Shown piece after piece: positions 1 through 8,363 of a DNA stretch of 23,738 nucleotides. The translations under genes and the position numbers were made by a program. This DNA comes from Desulfobacteraceae bacterium (GTDB lineage Bacteria > Desulfobacterota > Desulfobacteria > Desulfobacterales > JAUWMJ01). The DNA is taken from the NCBI GenBank assembly GCA_030612225.1, contig JAUWOH010000006.1, positions 1 through 23,738 of the forward strand. The letters are read 5' to 3'. The notes below the pieces were generated by a model. It ran no database searches and was not told where the DNA came from. It was given only the letters and a program-made list of their open reading frames with translations. The stretch's first letter is position 1; every line of letters starts with the position of its first letter.

Positions 1-1
1 T

Positions 2-1267
2 ATGATTTTTGATAAAGACAATTGGCAGGAAATATTCAGCGCTTTAAAAAAAAACAAATTGCGTACGGCCTTAACAGCATTTGGTGTGTTTTGGGGCGTT
101 TTTATGCTGATTATTATGCTGGGTAGCGGAAACGGTCTGCAAAACGGTGTAATAAAGGATTTTAAAAAAATAGCAACCAACAGCGTATTTATATGGCCGC
201 GACGAACCACTGTTCCTTATAAAGGATTTCCGCACGGGAGACGGTTTAGGTTCAATAACGATGATATTAAAGCGCTAAAAGATAATATACCTGAAATCGA
301 ATACATTGCTCCCCGGAATAAACTGGGCGGCCATAGGGGGATCAGTAATGTAAATAGAGGACTAAAGAACGGGGCTTTTAGTATTTATGGTGATTTTCCC
401 GAAATCTACTTCATAAAGCTGATGGATATCGCTTACGGCCGTTTTATGAATCCTCTTGACCTTAAGGAGAAACGCAAAGTAGCCGTAATTGGAGCCAGGG
501 TTTTTAAAATCTTATTTGGCCCCGGAGAAAACCCCATCGAGCAATATATAAAGATACAAGGTGTTCATTTTAAAGTGATCGGTGTATTTAACAGTAAGGC
601 AGTGGGGGATGAGGAAGAAGAAGAAAACCAGGCAATCTTTATTCCCTTTACAACATTTCAGCAGGCATTTAATTACGGCAACCGTGTAAGCTGGTTTTCC
701 CTGACATCTGTGAAATATGTTCCGGTCTCTAAAGTAGAAAAAAAAGCCATTGCTCTTCTTGCGGCCCGTCATTATGTCGCCCCGAATGATATTCATGCTT
801 TTGGGCACTGGAATACCGAAAAAGAATTCCAAAAGTTTGTAGGTTTATTTCGTGGAATTAGGATACTGGTCTGGTTTGTCGGGACAATGACTTTGGTTGC
901 AGGCATTATTGGTGTAAGTAATATAATGCTCGTAATCGTTAAAGAAAGAACCAGAGAAATCGGAATCAGAAGGGCAGTCGGCGCTACGCCATGGAAAATT
1001 ATCAGTAACATCATCTTGGAATCAATTTTATTAACCGCTTTTGCCGGTTACTTCGGACTGGTTGTCGGCGTAGGGATGTTGGAGGCGGTTTCTAAAGGAT
1101 TAGAAATTTTTGGACATTCCACAGGTATGTTCCAAAACCCTGGAGTTGACTTTCATATTGCAATAATCGCATTAATCATACTTATTGTTTCAGGTATATT
1201 AGCCGGTATGATTCCCGCCCATCGGGCTGTCAGCATCAAACCGGTTGACGCCATAAGGAATGCATAA
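2..1267 (+). CDS. MacB/FtsX-type ABC transporter permease
   Basis: Inner-membrane permease of an ABC exporter of the MacB/LolC type. One membrane segment lies near the N-terminus (about residues 21-43). A large periplasmic MacB_PCD-like domain follows (about 45-285), and three C-terminal membrane segments make the FtsX domain (about 288-415). The cytoplasmic loop reading KERTREIGIRRAVGAT is the classic FtsX-family signature, and the C-terminal IPAHRAVSIKPVDAIR is also typical. There is no ATPase domain in this chain, so the ATP-binding subunit must be separate, probably upstream of the window. The ATG at position 2 gives a normal family N-terminus, so the gene is probably complete although its ribosome site is off the window. 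The adaptor gene follows 3 bp downstream, which indicates one operon. The substrate cannot be read from the sequence. Confidence 0.9.
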   Translation: MIFDKDNWQEIFSALKKNKLRTALTAFGVFWGVFMLIIMLGSGNGLQNGVIKDFKKIATNSVFIWPRRTTVPYKGFPHGRRFRFNNDDIKALKDNIPEIEYIAPRNKLGGHRGISNVNRGLKNGAFSIYGDFPEIYFIKLMDIAYGRFMNPLDLKEKRKVAVIGARVFKILFGPGENPIEQYIKIQGVHFKVIGVFNSKAVGDEEEEENQAIFIPFTTFQQAFNYGNRVSWFSLTSVKYVPVSKVEKKAIALLAARHYVAPNDIHAFGHWNTEKEFQKFVGLFRGIRILVWFVGTMTLVAGIIGVSNIMLVIVKERTREIGIRRAVGATPWKIISNIILESILLTAFAGYFGLVVGVGMLEAVSKGLEIFGHSTGMFQNPGVDFHIAIIALIILIVSGILAGMIPAHRAVSIKPVDAIRNA

Positions 1268-1270
1268 AAA

Positions 1271-2365
1271 ATGAAACTATTTTTTAAAATTTTTACCCTA
1301 ATTTTAATCTTAATTGTCTTTGGAGGCACTCTTGTCTTTTTATATAACAAATCCCAAAAAAAACCGGTCATTTTTGAAACCAGGAGCCCCTTTATAACAA
1401 ATATTATCAAAAAAACCGTAGCCACGGGATCCATTGTCCCGAGAAAAGAAATTGAAATAAAGCCACAGATCTCCGGCATTATTGAAGAAATCTTTGTAGA
1501 GCCCGGCGATAAAGTTAAAAAGGACGACCTTATCGCTAGAATTCGAGTTATTCCAAATATGATCAGCTTAAACAATGCCGAGACAAAATTAAATCTGGCC
1601 CGGATCAATCTGGACGACACCAAAAGGGAACTCAATCGACGATATAAATTACATGAAAAGGGAATAATATCATCCTCTAAATATGAGGAATATGAGATGG
1701 CATATAATAGTGCCAGGGAAGAATTGGATGCGGCTGACAACAATTTGCAGTTAATTAAAGACGGAGTTACAAAAAATCCTGGTGTAGAAACCAATACGTT
1801 GATCCGATCAACCATCGACGGAATGATTCTGGATATTCCTGTTAAAGAAGGTAAGTCTGTCATTGAAACAAATAACTTTAACGCGGGAACAACCATAGCT
1901 GTCATTGCCGATATGATGGAAATGATTTTCAAAGGCAAAGTTGATGAATCCGAAGTAGGAAAAATAAAAACAGGTATGAATTTAATCCTTTCGGTCGGTG
2001 CCATAGAGAAGGATAAATTCGATGCCGTTTTAGAATATATTTCGCCAAAAGGGGTTGCAGAGGAAGGTGCCATACAGTTTGAAATACGAGCTAAGATGAA
2101 GCTGAAAAAATCTCATTTCATCAGAGCCGGTTACAGCGCCAATGCCGACATTGTTCTGGAAAAGAAAGATACCGTATTGGCCATCAATGAAAGTTTATTG
2201 CAATTTGAAGGAGACAGGGTATTCGTAGAAGTTGAAAACGGACCCCGGCAATTTGAAAAAAGATATATTGAGGTAGGGCTTTCAGATGGTATTAATATTG
2301 AAATCGTTAAAGGACTATCTAAAAGTGATAAAATAAAAGTCTGGAATAAAGTGAAAAAAAAGTGA
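1271..2365 (+). CDS. Periplasmic adaptor (membrane fusion) subunit, MacA/HlyD-like
   Basis: Membrane fusion protein that would link an ABC permease to an outer-membrane channel. It has an N-terminal membrane anchor (about residues 4-25). A lipoyl-like half-motif follows with PQISGIIEEIFVEPGDKVKK (about 68-87), then a short alpha-helical hairpin rich in charged residues (about 105-165). The second lipoyl half and beta-barrel (about 175-300) contain TIDGMILDIPVKEGKSV. At 364 aa it fits the family. It begins 3 bp after the stop of the permease gene, so the two are almost certainly cotranscribed. The order permease-then-adaptor differs from macAB, where the adaptor comes first, and suggests a longer operon entering from the left. 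There is no outer-membrane TolC-like gene in the window. Confidence 0.9.
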   Translation: MKLFFKIFTLILILIVFGGTLVFLYNKSQKKPVIFETRSPFITNIIKKTVATGSIVPRKEIEIKPQISGIIEEIFVEPGDKVKKDDLIARIRVIPNMISLNNAETKLNLARINLDDTKRELNRRYKLHEKGIISSSKYEEYEMAYNSAREELDAADNNLQLIKDGVTKNPGVETNTLIRSTIDGMILDIPVKEGKSVIETNNFNAGTTIAVIADMMEMIFKGKVDESEVGKIKTGMNLILSVGAIEKDKFDAVLEYISPKGVAEEGAIQFEIRAKMKLKKSHFIRAGYSANADIVLEKKDTVLAINESLLQFEGDRVFVEVENGPRQFEKRYIEVGLSDGINIEIVKGLSKSDKIKVWNKVKKK

Positions 2366-2413
2366 ACTGAGACAGTTTCAAAATGTCCCGTTTTGAAATT
2401 GGCTTTATCATAT

Positions 2414-2682
2414 CAGAAATTTCAAACGCATTATGAGGTGAACTTGGGGCAGTGGGCAATTAGATTTAAAACGGCTGAAACTCTCGCGTAAGTGAGCGTA
2501 AAGAAAGAACTTAGAGCAATCCTTTCATAAAAAGCCAGCTTACGCCGACATTAATCGACTCATAGAAAATGTTATTTAAATTGTCGTTCTTTCTTAACGC
2601 TCACTAATACGTTCAAACAGTCAGCCATTTTAAATCTAATTGCCCACTACCCTAAGTTGCTTTTTGCGTTTGTAAATTTCTG
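2414..2682. repeat. Long imperfect palindromic (MITE-like) intergenic element
   Basis: The 362-bp space between the adaptor gene and the uridylyltransferase gene has no ORF and is filled by a large inverted repeat. The left arm is 2414-2510 and the right arm 2586-2682. Well-matched blocks include AGTGGGCAATTAGATTTAAA (2451-2470) against its complement at 2630-2649, GTGAGCG..AAGAAAGAAC near the inner ends, and CAGAAATTT..AAACGCA at the outer ends. The central 75 bp is not paired. A weaker match (AGTTTCAAA near 2374 against TTTGAAACT near 2708) suggests the element may extend further. No transposase and no clear target duplication are visible. It could be a non-autonomous element or a structured transcript end. 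Confidence 0.75.
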
Positions 2683-2745
2683 CGTATATAATTTTAAGCG
2701 CGATGCTTTGAAACTTTTTTAAACAATATGGGAGTTGGAACCGCC

Positions 2746-4131
2746 ATGAAACATCTGTCTTCTTTTATCTCAAAAATGGAAAAGGAAGGGCTTTCGCCTA
2801 TGGTAATAGACACATTTTCCTATTATTATAAAAAAGTGGTTGAAGGCGAAACAGGCCTTGTGTTTGACAGGGATATAGATCCTGTTCATAAAGATGAAAT
2901 TAAAGATGCAAACAACTTGGGAAGCTGGACCGCGGCCGGGAAAAAAGCGTTCAAACATGCAGTAAGGATTACCTTAAACGGCGGCCTTGGCACCAGTATG
3001 GGGCTTACCGGGCCCAAATCTCTTATTAAAGTTAAAGACGGCAAAACCTTCCTTGAAATAATATTGCAACAGGCAGAGCACTGTAATGTAAAGCTTGCCC
3101 TGATGAACAGTTTCAGCACACATGAAGATACCCTTTTGGCCCTGTCAAAAATAGACCCGCCCGGTTTTCCGCTGGTTTTTCTCCAGCACAAGTTCCCAAA
3201 AATATTGCAGGAAGGGTTAAGTCCTGCGACCTGGCCTAAAAAGCCTGAACTGGAATGGAATCCACCGGGACATGGTGATGTATATACAGCCCTATACACA
3301 TCCGGTATGCTTAAAACCCTTCTTGATGAAGAAATTACCTATGCTTTTATATCCAATTCTGATAATTTAGGTGCCGGCATGGATGCGTCTCTTCTGGGCT
3401 ATTTTTCTGAAAACAAATTTCCTTTTATGATGGAGGTTGCTCAAAAAACACCGGCGGACTTAAAGGGGGGGCATCTGGCACGCCAAAAAAACGGGCGGCT
3501 TATACTACGTGAGGTTGCTCAGTGTCACGAAAACGAACTAAGTGCTTTTGAAGATATCCGTCGCTACAGATTTTTTAACACCAACAATATCTGGATAAAC
3601 CTGAAATTTTTAAACGACCTTATAAAAAAAGAAAAAACAATTCGCCTTCCAATGATTCTGAATCCGAAAACATTAGACCCAAGGAATGAGAGGAGTCCAG
3701 GTGTCTTTCAAGTTGAAACGGCAATGGGTGCTGCCATTTCACTTTTTGAAGGTGCAACAGCGGTCAAGGTTCCAAGATCGAGGTTTTTCCCTGTTAAAAA
3801 ATGCAATGATCTTCTGGCTGTTCGTTCCGACTGTTTTGTGTTTTCAAAAGAAAAAAACCTCATGGTTAACCCTGCCGGAATCCTTAAGAACAAATCGGAT
3901 ACGATTAAAATAGACCTTGACCCAAAATATTACGGGAAAATTGACCTTTTAGAAGAAAGATTTAAAGATGGCGTTCCATCCTTGGTTGACTGTGAGTCAC
4001 TGGCAATTGAAGGTAATGTGTTTTTTCAAAAAAACGTAACCCTTAAAGGCGAAGTTAAAATAAAGAACAGCAAAAAATCCCGTGCAGATATCAAGGAAGG
4101 GTCTATTATAGAGGGTGATCTTACCTTATAG
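2746..4131 (+). CDS. UTP-glucose-1-phosphate uridylyltransferase, eukaryote-type (UDPGP family)
   Basis: Makes UDP-glucose from UTP and glucose-1-phosphate for polysaccharide and glycolipid synthesis. The protein matches the UDPGP (PF01704) family rather than bacterial GalU. The nucleotide-binding loop LNGGLGTSMGL is near residue 77 and is followed by GPKS. The uridine/sugar site motif GHGDVYTALYTSG and the SNSDNLGA metal-site stretch are present, and a left-handed beta-helix-like tail (EGNVFFQKNVTLKGEVKI) closes the protein. I chose the ATG at 2746 because GGGAG lies about 11 nt upstream. The ATG at 2728 would add six residues without a ribosome site. The gene is solitary: a palindromic element lies upstream and a convergent channel gene starts 7 bp downstream. 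Some members prefer UDP-GlcNAc, so the sugar is not certain. Confidence 0.88.
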   Translation: MKHLSSFISKMEKEGLSPMVIDTFSYYYKKVVEGETGLVFDRDIDPVHKDEIKDANNLGSWTAAGKKAFKHAVRITLNGGLGTSMGLTGPKSLIKVKDGKTFLEIILQQAEHCNVKLALMNSFSTHEDTLLALSKIDPPGFPLVFLQHKFPKILQEGLSPATWPKKPELEWNPPGHGDVYTALYTSGMLKTLLDEEITYAFISNSDNLGAGMDASLLGYFSENKFPFMMEVAQKTPADLKGGHLARQKNGRLILREVAQCHENELSAFEDIRRYRFFNTNNIWINLKFLNDLIKKEKTIRLPMILNPKTLDPRNERSPGVFQVETAMGAAISLFEGATAVKVPRSRFFPVKKCNDLLAVRSDCFVFSKEKNLMVNPAGILKNKSDTIKIDLDPKYYGKIDLLEERFKDGVPSLVDCESLAIEGNVFFQKNVTLKGEVKIKNSKKSRADIKEGSIIEGDLTL

Positions 4132-4138
4132 TTTTATT

Positions 4139-4950
4139 TCAGAGTTCTGCTCCACAGTATTTACAGCACTTTGCATCAACGTCATGGCCTTCTGCACTGC
4201 ATACACGACAAGCCTGTGTAGAAACCTTCATGCCGGCGGCCCTGGTAATTTCAGAAGTTACAATTCCTGTGGGTATGGCAATGATTCCATAACCGATAAT
4301 CATAATTAAAGCAGCCATTGTCTGGCCGATATTAGTTTTTGGTGATATATCACCATATCCGACTGTAGTAAGAGTTACGATTGCCCAATAAATACTGCGT
4401 GGGATGCTTGTAAAACCGTTTTCCCCTCCTTCTATAAAATACATCATGGAACCAAAAATTATAACCAGTACGAAAACAACAAATAAAAATACAATTATTT
4501 TGCGCCTACTTGCGCGTAAGGCCTGCATAAGGACTCTGGCTTCTGTAAGATACTGAACCAGTTTAAGACCCGAAAAATACGAAGAACTCGCAGAACTCTG
4601 ATAACGAGCATATACTGGCTGCCGGGAATGAAGATACTGAAGTATGTCGGTAGTATTGCCAAAAGATCTACTATTCCGAAAAAACTGGTAGCATACTTAA
4701 AGGGACGTTTTACGCAGGATAATCGAAGAAAACACTCTATTGTGAAGAGAAAAGTAAAAAACCACTCACTTAAATATAAAAAATTGCCATATGAAGATCG
4801 AATAGAGCCCACACTGTCCAGCATAATTACACTTAGCAATATACATATGATTAAGATTACATCAAACAGTTTGCCGGCAGGCGTATCAGCTTCAAAAATG
4901 ATTTCATGAAGTTTTTGTCGATATTTTTCTGAAAACTTTTTTTCCGTCAT
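4139..4950 (-). pseudogene. Voltage-gated-type potassium channel, frameshifted
   Basis: The two halves of a six-helix potassium channel are in different frames. The upstream half (from the ATG at 4950) carries S1-S4, ending in the voltage-sensor-like RVLRVLRIFRVL. The downstream half (open from about 4562 to 4139) carries S5, the pore with selectivity filter TLTTVGYGD and S6, then a cytoplasmic tail with four cysteines in two CxxC pairs (CRVC and CKYC), likely a zinc ribbon. The joint is at the TTT run 4562-4564. One extra T there would restore KLVQYLTEARVLMQALRASR, which is the expected family linker. So a single base is missing: a real pseudogene, a phase-variable tract (unlikely at only three bases) or a sequencing error. 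A TTG at 5004 could extend the N-terminus by 18 residues. Intact length would be about 270 aa. Confidence 0.82.
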
Positions 4951-5002
4951 ATCAAAAAAGATAGTTTCGTAAAAAGCAAAAAACACTTTGACGAAACGTT
5001 TC

Positions 5003-5071
5003 AAGTTTTAGGTTTTAAGTGTTTGATAAATTAGATAATTACATTAACCTAAAACCTAAAACCTAAAACTT
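5003..5071. repeat. Inverted heptamer-type repeat (CCTAAAA units)
   Basis: AAGTTTTAGGTTTTA (5003-5017) is perfectly complementary to TAAAACCTAAAACTT (5057-5071). The right side holds tandem 7-bp units, CCTAAAA, repeated three times and then once more after a short interruption (5048-5082). It lies just upstream of the channel gene on the minus strand. It looks like a small mobile or slippage-generated palindrome and has no coding capacity. It is similar in style to the heptamer palindrome at 8213-8363 but different in sequence. Confidence 0.7.
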
Positions 5072-5084
5072 AGCACCTAAAACC

Positions 5085-5114
5085 TGATGAATTCGACTTT
5101 TTACGAATTCATCA
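5085..5114. repeat. Perfect 11-bp hairpin with TGATGAATTCG arms
   Basis: TGATGAATTCG (5085-5095) and CGAATTCATCA (5104-5114) form a perfect stem around an 8-nt loop. There is no U-run on either strand that would make it a rho-independent terminator. Read on the minus strand, the right arm plus loop gives TGATGAATTCGTAAAAAG, which matches both ends of the element at 11891-12101. The hairpin may therefore be a minimal or collapsed member of that family. Confidence 0.7.
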
Positions 5115-5122
5115 AAAAGGTA

Positions 5123-5698
5123 CTATAGTTCTTCAAAGTGTTCCTTTACTATAAAACCGACCTCTCCTTTGCATATTCCTTCCAGGGCTTTTACCTTATA
5201 AAAACTATTAACCTCTTTTAACACTTTAACCTTTGTGCCACTTTGCATAATACACACTATGTCATCCCCTTGGGAATCAGGAGTTTTTAGCAGATCAATA
5301 TTGTCAAAAAGCAGATCGGCCTGTGCTTCTTCTCCTAAAATATTATACCAGGAAACAACTCCTGTTTTTCCGACAGTTCCGCTGCTAACACAATAAAGCA
5401 CGCATGAAATAACTATGAATAAAAAAACGCCGGCTATAATGATTAAATAGTTTTTTTTGACAAAATCGGCTGCTTGTTCATATGGAGTTTTTTGCTCAAC
5501 ATATAGCATTTCTTCGGGTACCGCTTCTTCTTCATCTTGCGGCTGCTCTTCTGCCTGCTCATCTTCCTCCTGTGGTGTCTGGTTTTCGGCTTCTTTTATT
5601 CCCAGCAAGCTATAATATTTCTCATATATTATTCCGCACCGGGGGCATTCTGTTCCTTCTTCGTGATCCTCAAATCCACACTTCGGGCAGTTTTTCAT
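5123..5698 (-). CDS. Zinc-ribbon, single-pass membrane protein with SH3-like C-terminus
   Basis: Function unknown. The N-terminus is a compact zinc ribbon (C4, C7, C18, C21; CPKCGF..CPRCG). An acidic, glutamate-rich linker (about 44-62) and one membrane helix (about 84-104) follow, then a roughly 85-residue domain outside the membrane. Its last 45 residues (GTKVKVLKEVNSFYKVKA..GEVGFIVKEHF) resemble bacterial SH3 domains that bind cell-wall or peptide ligands. The ATG at 5698 has AGGGAG 5-6 nt upstream. It reads in the same direction as the two lipoprotein genes upstream of it and the channel gene downstream, with a 52-bp gap to the DUF4156-like gene. The channel tail also has a four-cysteine ribbon. 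A role in sensing envelope state is possible but speculative. Confidence 0.75.
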   Translation of the reverse strand: MKNCPKCGFEDHEEGTECPRCGIIYEKYYSLLGIKEAENQTPQEEDEQAEEQPQDEEEAVPEEMLYVEQKTPYEQAADFVKKNYLIIIAGVFLFIVISCVLYCVSSGTVGKTGVVSWYNILGEEAQADLLFDNIDLLKTPDSQGDDIVCIMQSGTKVKVLKEVNSFYKVKALEGICKGEVGFIVKEHFEEL

Positions 5699-5750
5699 AA
5701 TTACTCCCTTTCTTTACATTTACTGCAAAGCCACCTTATATTTTTCCGCT

Positions 5751-6110
5751 CTATTCTTTTTCAGGTTTATTTTGACCGCTATCCATTATTTCACATTTAT
5801 ATGCCAGAGCCGCTGCAGAAGTTTTGTGAGTGTAGAGCCAGACTATATGAGTTGCTCCCAGTATAGCCGCACTATGTCTAACTTTATCCTTACACTTAAT
5901 ATTAGAAAATAAAAGAAATGTATTTCCAACGTCAACCGTTCCTTGAACAGTTCCAAGACATTGGCACCCCTGTACAACCCGCTCATCCGTTTCTATCAAA
6001 GATCGCTCCACCTCTTTTATTCTTTGTTCTCTCGGAGATAGAAATAGAGCGCAGGAAAAAGCAGTCAACAGTATTATCGTAACCATGAGCAGAATAAATA
6101 TTTTTTTCAT
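5751..6110 (-). CDS. Small lipoprotein, DUF4156-like
   Basis: A 119-aa exported protein. The N-terminal KK and a hydrophobic stretch end in TAFSC with Cys20, a weak lipobox (F at -2). The mature part contains CQCLGTVQGT, then NIKCKDKVRHSAAILGATHIVW. The pattern of a glycine-rich turn followed by an alanine-rich helix and GAT.IVW is what I know from DUF4156 and YbjQ-related small outer-membrane lipoproteins. Two further Cys pairs could form disulfides. The start at 6110 has AAGGAAG about 9 nt upstream. It sits 18 bp after the DUF2059 gene, so the two are probably cotranscribed. The exact role is unknown. Confidence 0.68.
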   Translation of the reverse strand: MKKIFILLMVTIILLTAFSCALFLSPREQRIKEVERSLIETDERVVQGCQCLGTVQGTVDVGNTFLLFSNIKCKDKVRHSAAILGATHIVWLYTHKTSAAALAYKCEIMDSGQNKPEKE

Positions 6111-6128
6111 TATATTATCTTCCTTTAT

Positions 6129-6686
6129 TTATGGAATTGTAATTCCTTCCTTCTTTAATCGTTCCTTCAGCCATTCATACATAACTGGTTGTATGTTACG
6201 GCTCCATTGCTGATAGGGCAAATTGCTTTCTTCCACCACAGAAGGCATGGTGGAATTTATCTTTTTCCCCAGGGGGCTTTCATAAAACAAAAGCCAGTCT
6301 TGAATTTCCTGGTATGTAAAGTGAGAGTCGTAAATAGAAATGATATAATCCAAAAGCCCGCCGGGAGCTTGAATATTTCTTTCTATCTCGGCATGCAATT
6401 CCTGCCTGAGTTTCTTTAGGGTTTTTTTTGATAAGTCAGGGCGCAGCCTTTGTATAAAATTGTCATAAGGAATCGTTGAATCCTGCAAGATACTGTCGGC
6501 ATTACCTGATATTTTAATTAGTTTTCGGATGTTTTCTCTCTTTTGAGAGCTGGAAATATCGGTTGCTGCAAAATCACCAGAGGAAGCGCTGTCTTTGGTT
6601 TTTGAGGGAGATGTGGCGGCACACCCGGTCCAACAAATTAGAATAAACGCAGAAAATACAATAACCTGTGCAGTATATTTGCTCAT
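6129..6686 (-). CDS. DUF2059-type lipoprotein
   Basis: An exported protein whose C-terminal half matches DUF2059. The diagnostic part is ISIYDSHFTYQEIQDWLLFY followed by ESPLGKKI and MPSVVEES, where family members typically have a helix pair with FT..E...L..FY.SP.G.K. I chose the ATG at 6686, with AGGGA 7 nt upstream. A frame-open extension to 6737 would put 17 polar residues before the signal peptide. With this start the signal ends in WTGC with Cys22, consistent with a lipoprotein, and a serine-rich linker follows (about 25-45). It is the first gene of a minus-strand cluster leading to the channel. It probably acts in the periplasm, but its molecular function is not known. Confidence 0.75.
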   Translation of the reverse strand: MSKYTAQVIVFSAFILICWTGCAATSPSKTKDSASSGDFAATDISSSQKRENIRKLIKISGNADSILQDSTIPYDNFIQRLRPDLSKKTLKKLRQELHAEIERNIQAPGGLLDYIISIYDSHFTYQEIQDWLLFYESPLGKKINSTMPSVVEESNLPYQQWSRNIQPVMYEWLKERLKKEGITIP

Positions 6687-6831
6687 ATATTTTCCCTTTT
6701 TTTGATTCAATTTTGATGAATTCGCATTTGCGAACATATCAGCTGTTGATTATAGTAATAAACAGATTGGTTATCAAGAAAAAATACCATAAAAGAATAT
6801 TGACTACCCGGCTGAACAAAATTGAAAGTTA

Positions 6832-6860
6832 TTGAATAAAAACGTCCTTTCGGATAATAC
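6832..6860 (+). promoter_or_regulatory. Likely sigma-70 promoter of the GlcF-like gene
   Basis: TTGAAT (6832-6837) and TAATAC (6855-6860) are separated by exactly 17 nt. They lie 35 bp upstream of the start codon, in the divergent space between two genes. The ribosome site TAAGGAG (6886-6892) follows. Confidence 0.55.
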
Positions 6861-6895
6861 TGCAAACTGTATTTTATGCGAATTCTAAGGAGAAG

Positions 6896-8200
6896 ATGAT
6901 GCCTGATATGAGAGAGCTTGTAACCCTTATGAAAGAACTTAAAGACCAACTTGCTCTTTGCATGAGGTGCGGTACCTGCCAGTCTGTTTGCCCTCTTTTC
7001 GCACAGACAGGGAGGGAATCGGATGTAGCCCGTGGTAAGCTTGCTCTTTTAGACGGACTGTTGCAGGAACTGTTTAAAAATCCTGAAGGTGTTTATGATC
7101 GCTTAAATAAGTGTCTTCTCTGTGGATCTTGTGCTGCAGCCTGCCCAAGTGGCGTGAAAGTGCTGGACATATTCATAAAGGCCCGTGTGATATTAACCGT
7201 TTATATAGGATTGCCGTGGATAAAGAAAATTATTTTACGGAAAATCCTGTGTCACCCCGGAACATTTGATCGTCTCCTTCAATGGAGCTCAAAATTTCAA
7301 AAATTGTTTTTCCGGCCGGTTAATAATACGCTAAAGACTTCATGTGTTCGTTTTTTACCTTTTTTGTTTTCCAAGCGCCATATCGTGTCACTTGCGCCCG
7401 AACCATTTCACTGTCACATTCCATCGTTAAATACCAAACCAGGCCATTCGGGAATAAAGGTGGCCATTTTCGTCGGATGTTTAATTGATAAAATTTTTCC
7501 CAATATAGCCCAGGCAACTTTAGATGTTTTAAGCCATCATGGAGTAGGAGTCTTTCTGCCTGAAAACCAGGGGTGTTGTGGAATTCCGGCTATCTCCGCC
7601 GGGGACGCCACAGCATTCAGCCAGCTTGTCCGCCACAACCTGGTGCAATTCAATGGGGCAGATTTTGATTACCTTATTACATCCTGTGCTACCTGCACCT
7701 CAACAATCAAAAATATCTGGCCCATGATGTTTAAGCAAGAATCAAGAGAAATAAAAGCTTCAGTTGAAAAGATTGCAGAAAAGACTATGGATATCAGCCA
7801 GTTCCTGGTGTCAAAAATCGGCCTTAAAACCGGCGATAATGATAATTCGGAAAACATTAAGACTGTTACCTATCATGATCCATGTCACCTTAAGAAGTCT
7901 TTGGGGGTGTCAGAGGAGCCCAGGGCTCTAATAAAAGCAAACCCCGGGTATCTTTTACGGGAAATGCCCGATGCTGATACCTGCTGTGGTATGGGTGGAA
8001 GTTTTAATCTTCAATATTATGATATTTCATCTGACATAGGAAAGATGAAACTGGAAAATATCAAACTTTCCAGCTGCTCCATTGTTGCAACCGGGTGCCC
8101 TGCATGCATGATTCAAATAGCCGATATGCTGTCAAAATCGGGGAAGCACATTGCCGTCAAGCATCCTGTTGAAATTTATGCAGATTTTTTAAAAGACTAA
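6896..8200 (+). CDS. GlcF-like iron-sulfur oxidoreductase subunit with two CCG domains
   Basis: An electron-transfer subunit of the glycolate oxidase GlcF / HdrD / LldE type. Two [4Fe-4S] ferredoxin motifs are clear: C22MRCGTCQSVCP and C73LLCGSCAAACP. Two cysteine-rich CCG domains follow, one with VGCLIDKIFP...GCCGIP, the other with HDPCHLKKS...TCCGMGG. The 434-aa length suits GlcF. The start at 6896 is supported by TAAGGAG 3 nt upstream; an adjacent in-frame ATG at 6899 would give better spacing. In a classic operon the FAD-binding partner (GlcD) is next door. Here the upstream neighbour is divergent and the downstream one is convergent, so the subunit is an orphan and its substrate (glycolate, lactate or another 2-hydroxy acid) cannot be assigned. 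Confidence 0.88.
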   Translation: MMPDMRELVTLMKELKDQLALCMRCGTCQSVCPLFAQTGRESDVARGKLALLDGLLQELFKNPEGVYDRLNKCLLCGSCAAACPSGVKVLDIFIKARVILTVYIGLPWIKKIILRKILCHPGTFDRLLQWSSKFQKLFFRPVNNTLKTSCVRFLPFLFSKRHIVSLAPEPFHCHIPSLNTKPGHSGIKVAIFVGCLIDKIFPNIAQATLDVLSHHGVGVFLPENQGCCGIPAISAGDATAFSQLVRHNLVQFNGADFDYLITSCATCTSTIKNIWPMMFKQESREIKASVEKIAEKTMDISQFLVSKIGLKTGDNDNSENIKTVTYHDPCHLKKSLGVSEEPRALIKANPGYLLREMPDADTCCGMGGSFNLQYYDISSDIGKMKLENIKLSSCSIVATGCPACMIQIADMLSKSGKHIAVKHPVEIYADFLKD

Positions 8201-8212
8201 TATACAGACCTT

Positions 8213-8363
8213 GTTAAGTGGTTAAGTAGTTGAGCTGTTAAGTTGTTGTTATAATAGATCATATCTATTGTTTGCTGAATAATTGGACATTCGGTGTTTA
8301 AAAAGTTGTAACACCTGGAAATAATTGTAATTACTTTCCTGCTTAACTACTTAACCACTTAAC
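8213..8363. repeat. Heptamer-type palindromic element between convergent genes
   Basis: GTTAAGTGGTTAAGTAGTT (8213-8231) pairs perfectly with AACTACTTAACCACTTAAC (8345-8363), about 110 bp apart. Both arms are built of 7-8-bp units of the GTTAAGTG/GTTAAGTA type, with more degenerate units on either side (8232-8250, 8364-8371). No ORF is visible. It sits between the convergent GlcF-like and nitroreductase genes. The TAG stop of the nitroreductase gene lies at the edge of the right arm. Confidence 0.75.

Noticed and set aside
1153..2073. 306-aa minus-strand open frame across the transporter genes
   Set aside because: It lies wholly antisense to two well-supported genes and its product has no recognisable domain.
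5048..5082. CCTAAAA tandem units as a telomere-like or CRISPR array
   Set aside because: Only a few 7-bp units without spacers; simple short repeats.
5085..5114. Hairpin as a rho-independent terminator
   Set aside because: The stem is AT-rich and not followed by a T-run on either strand.
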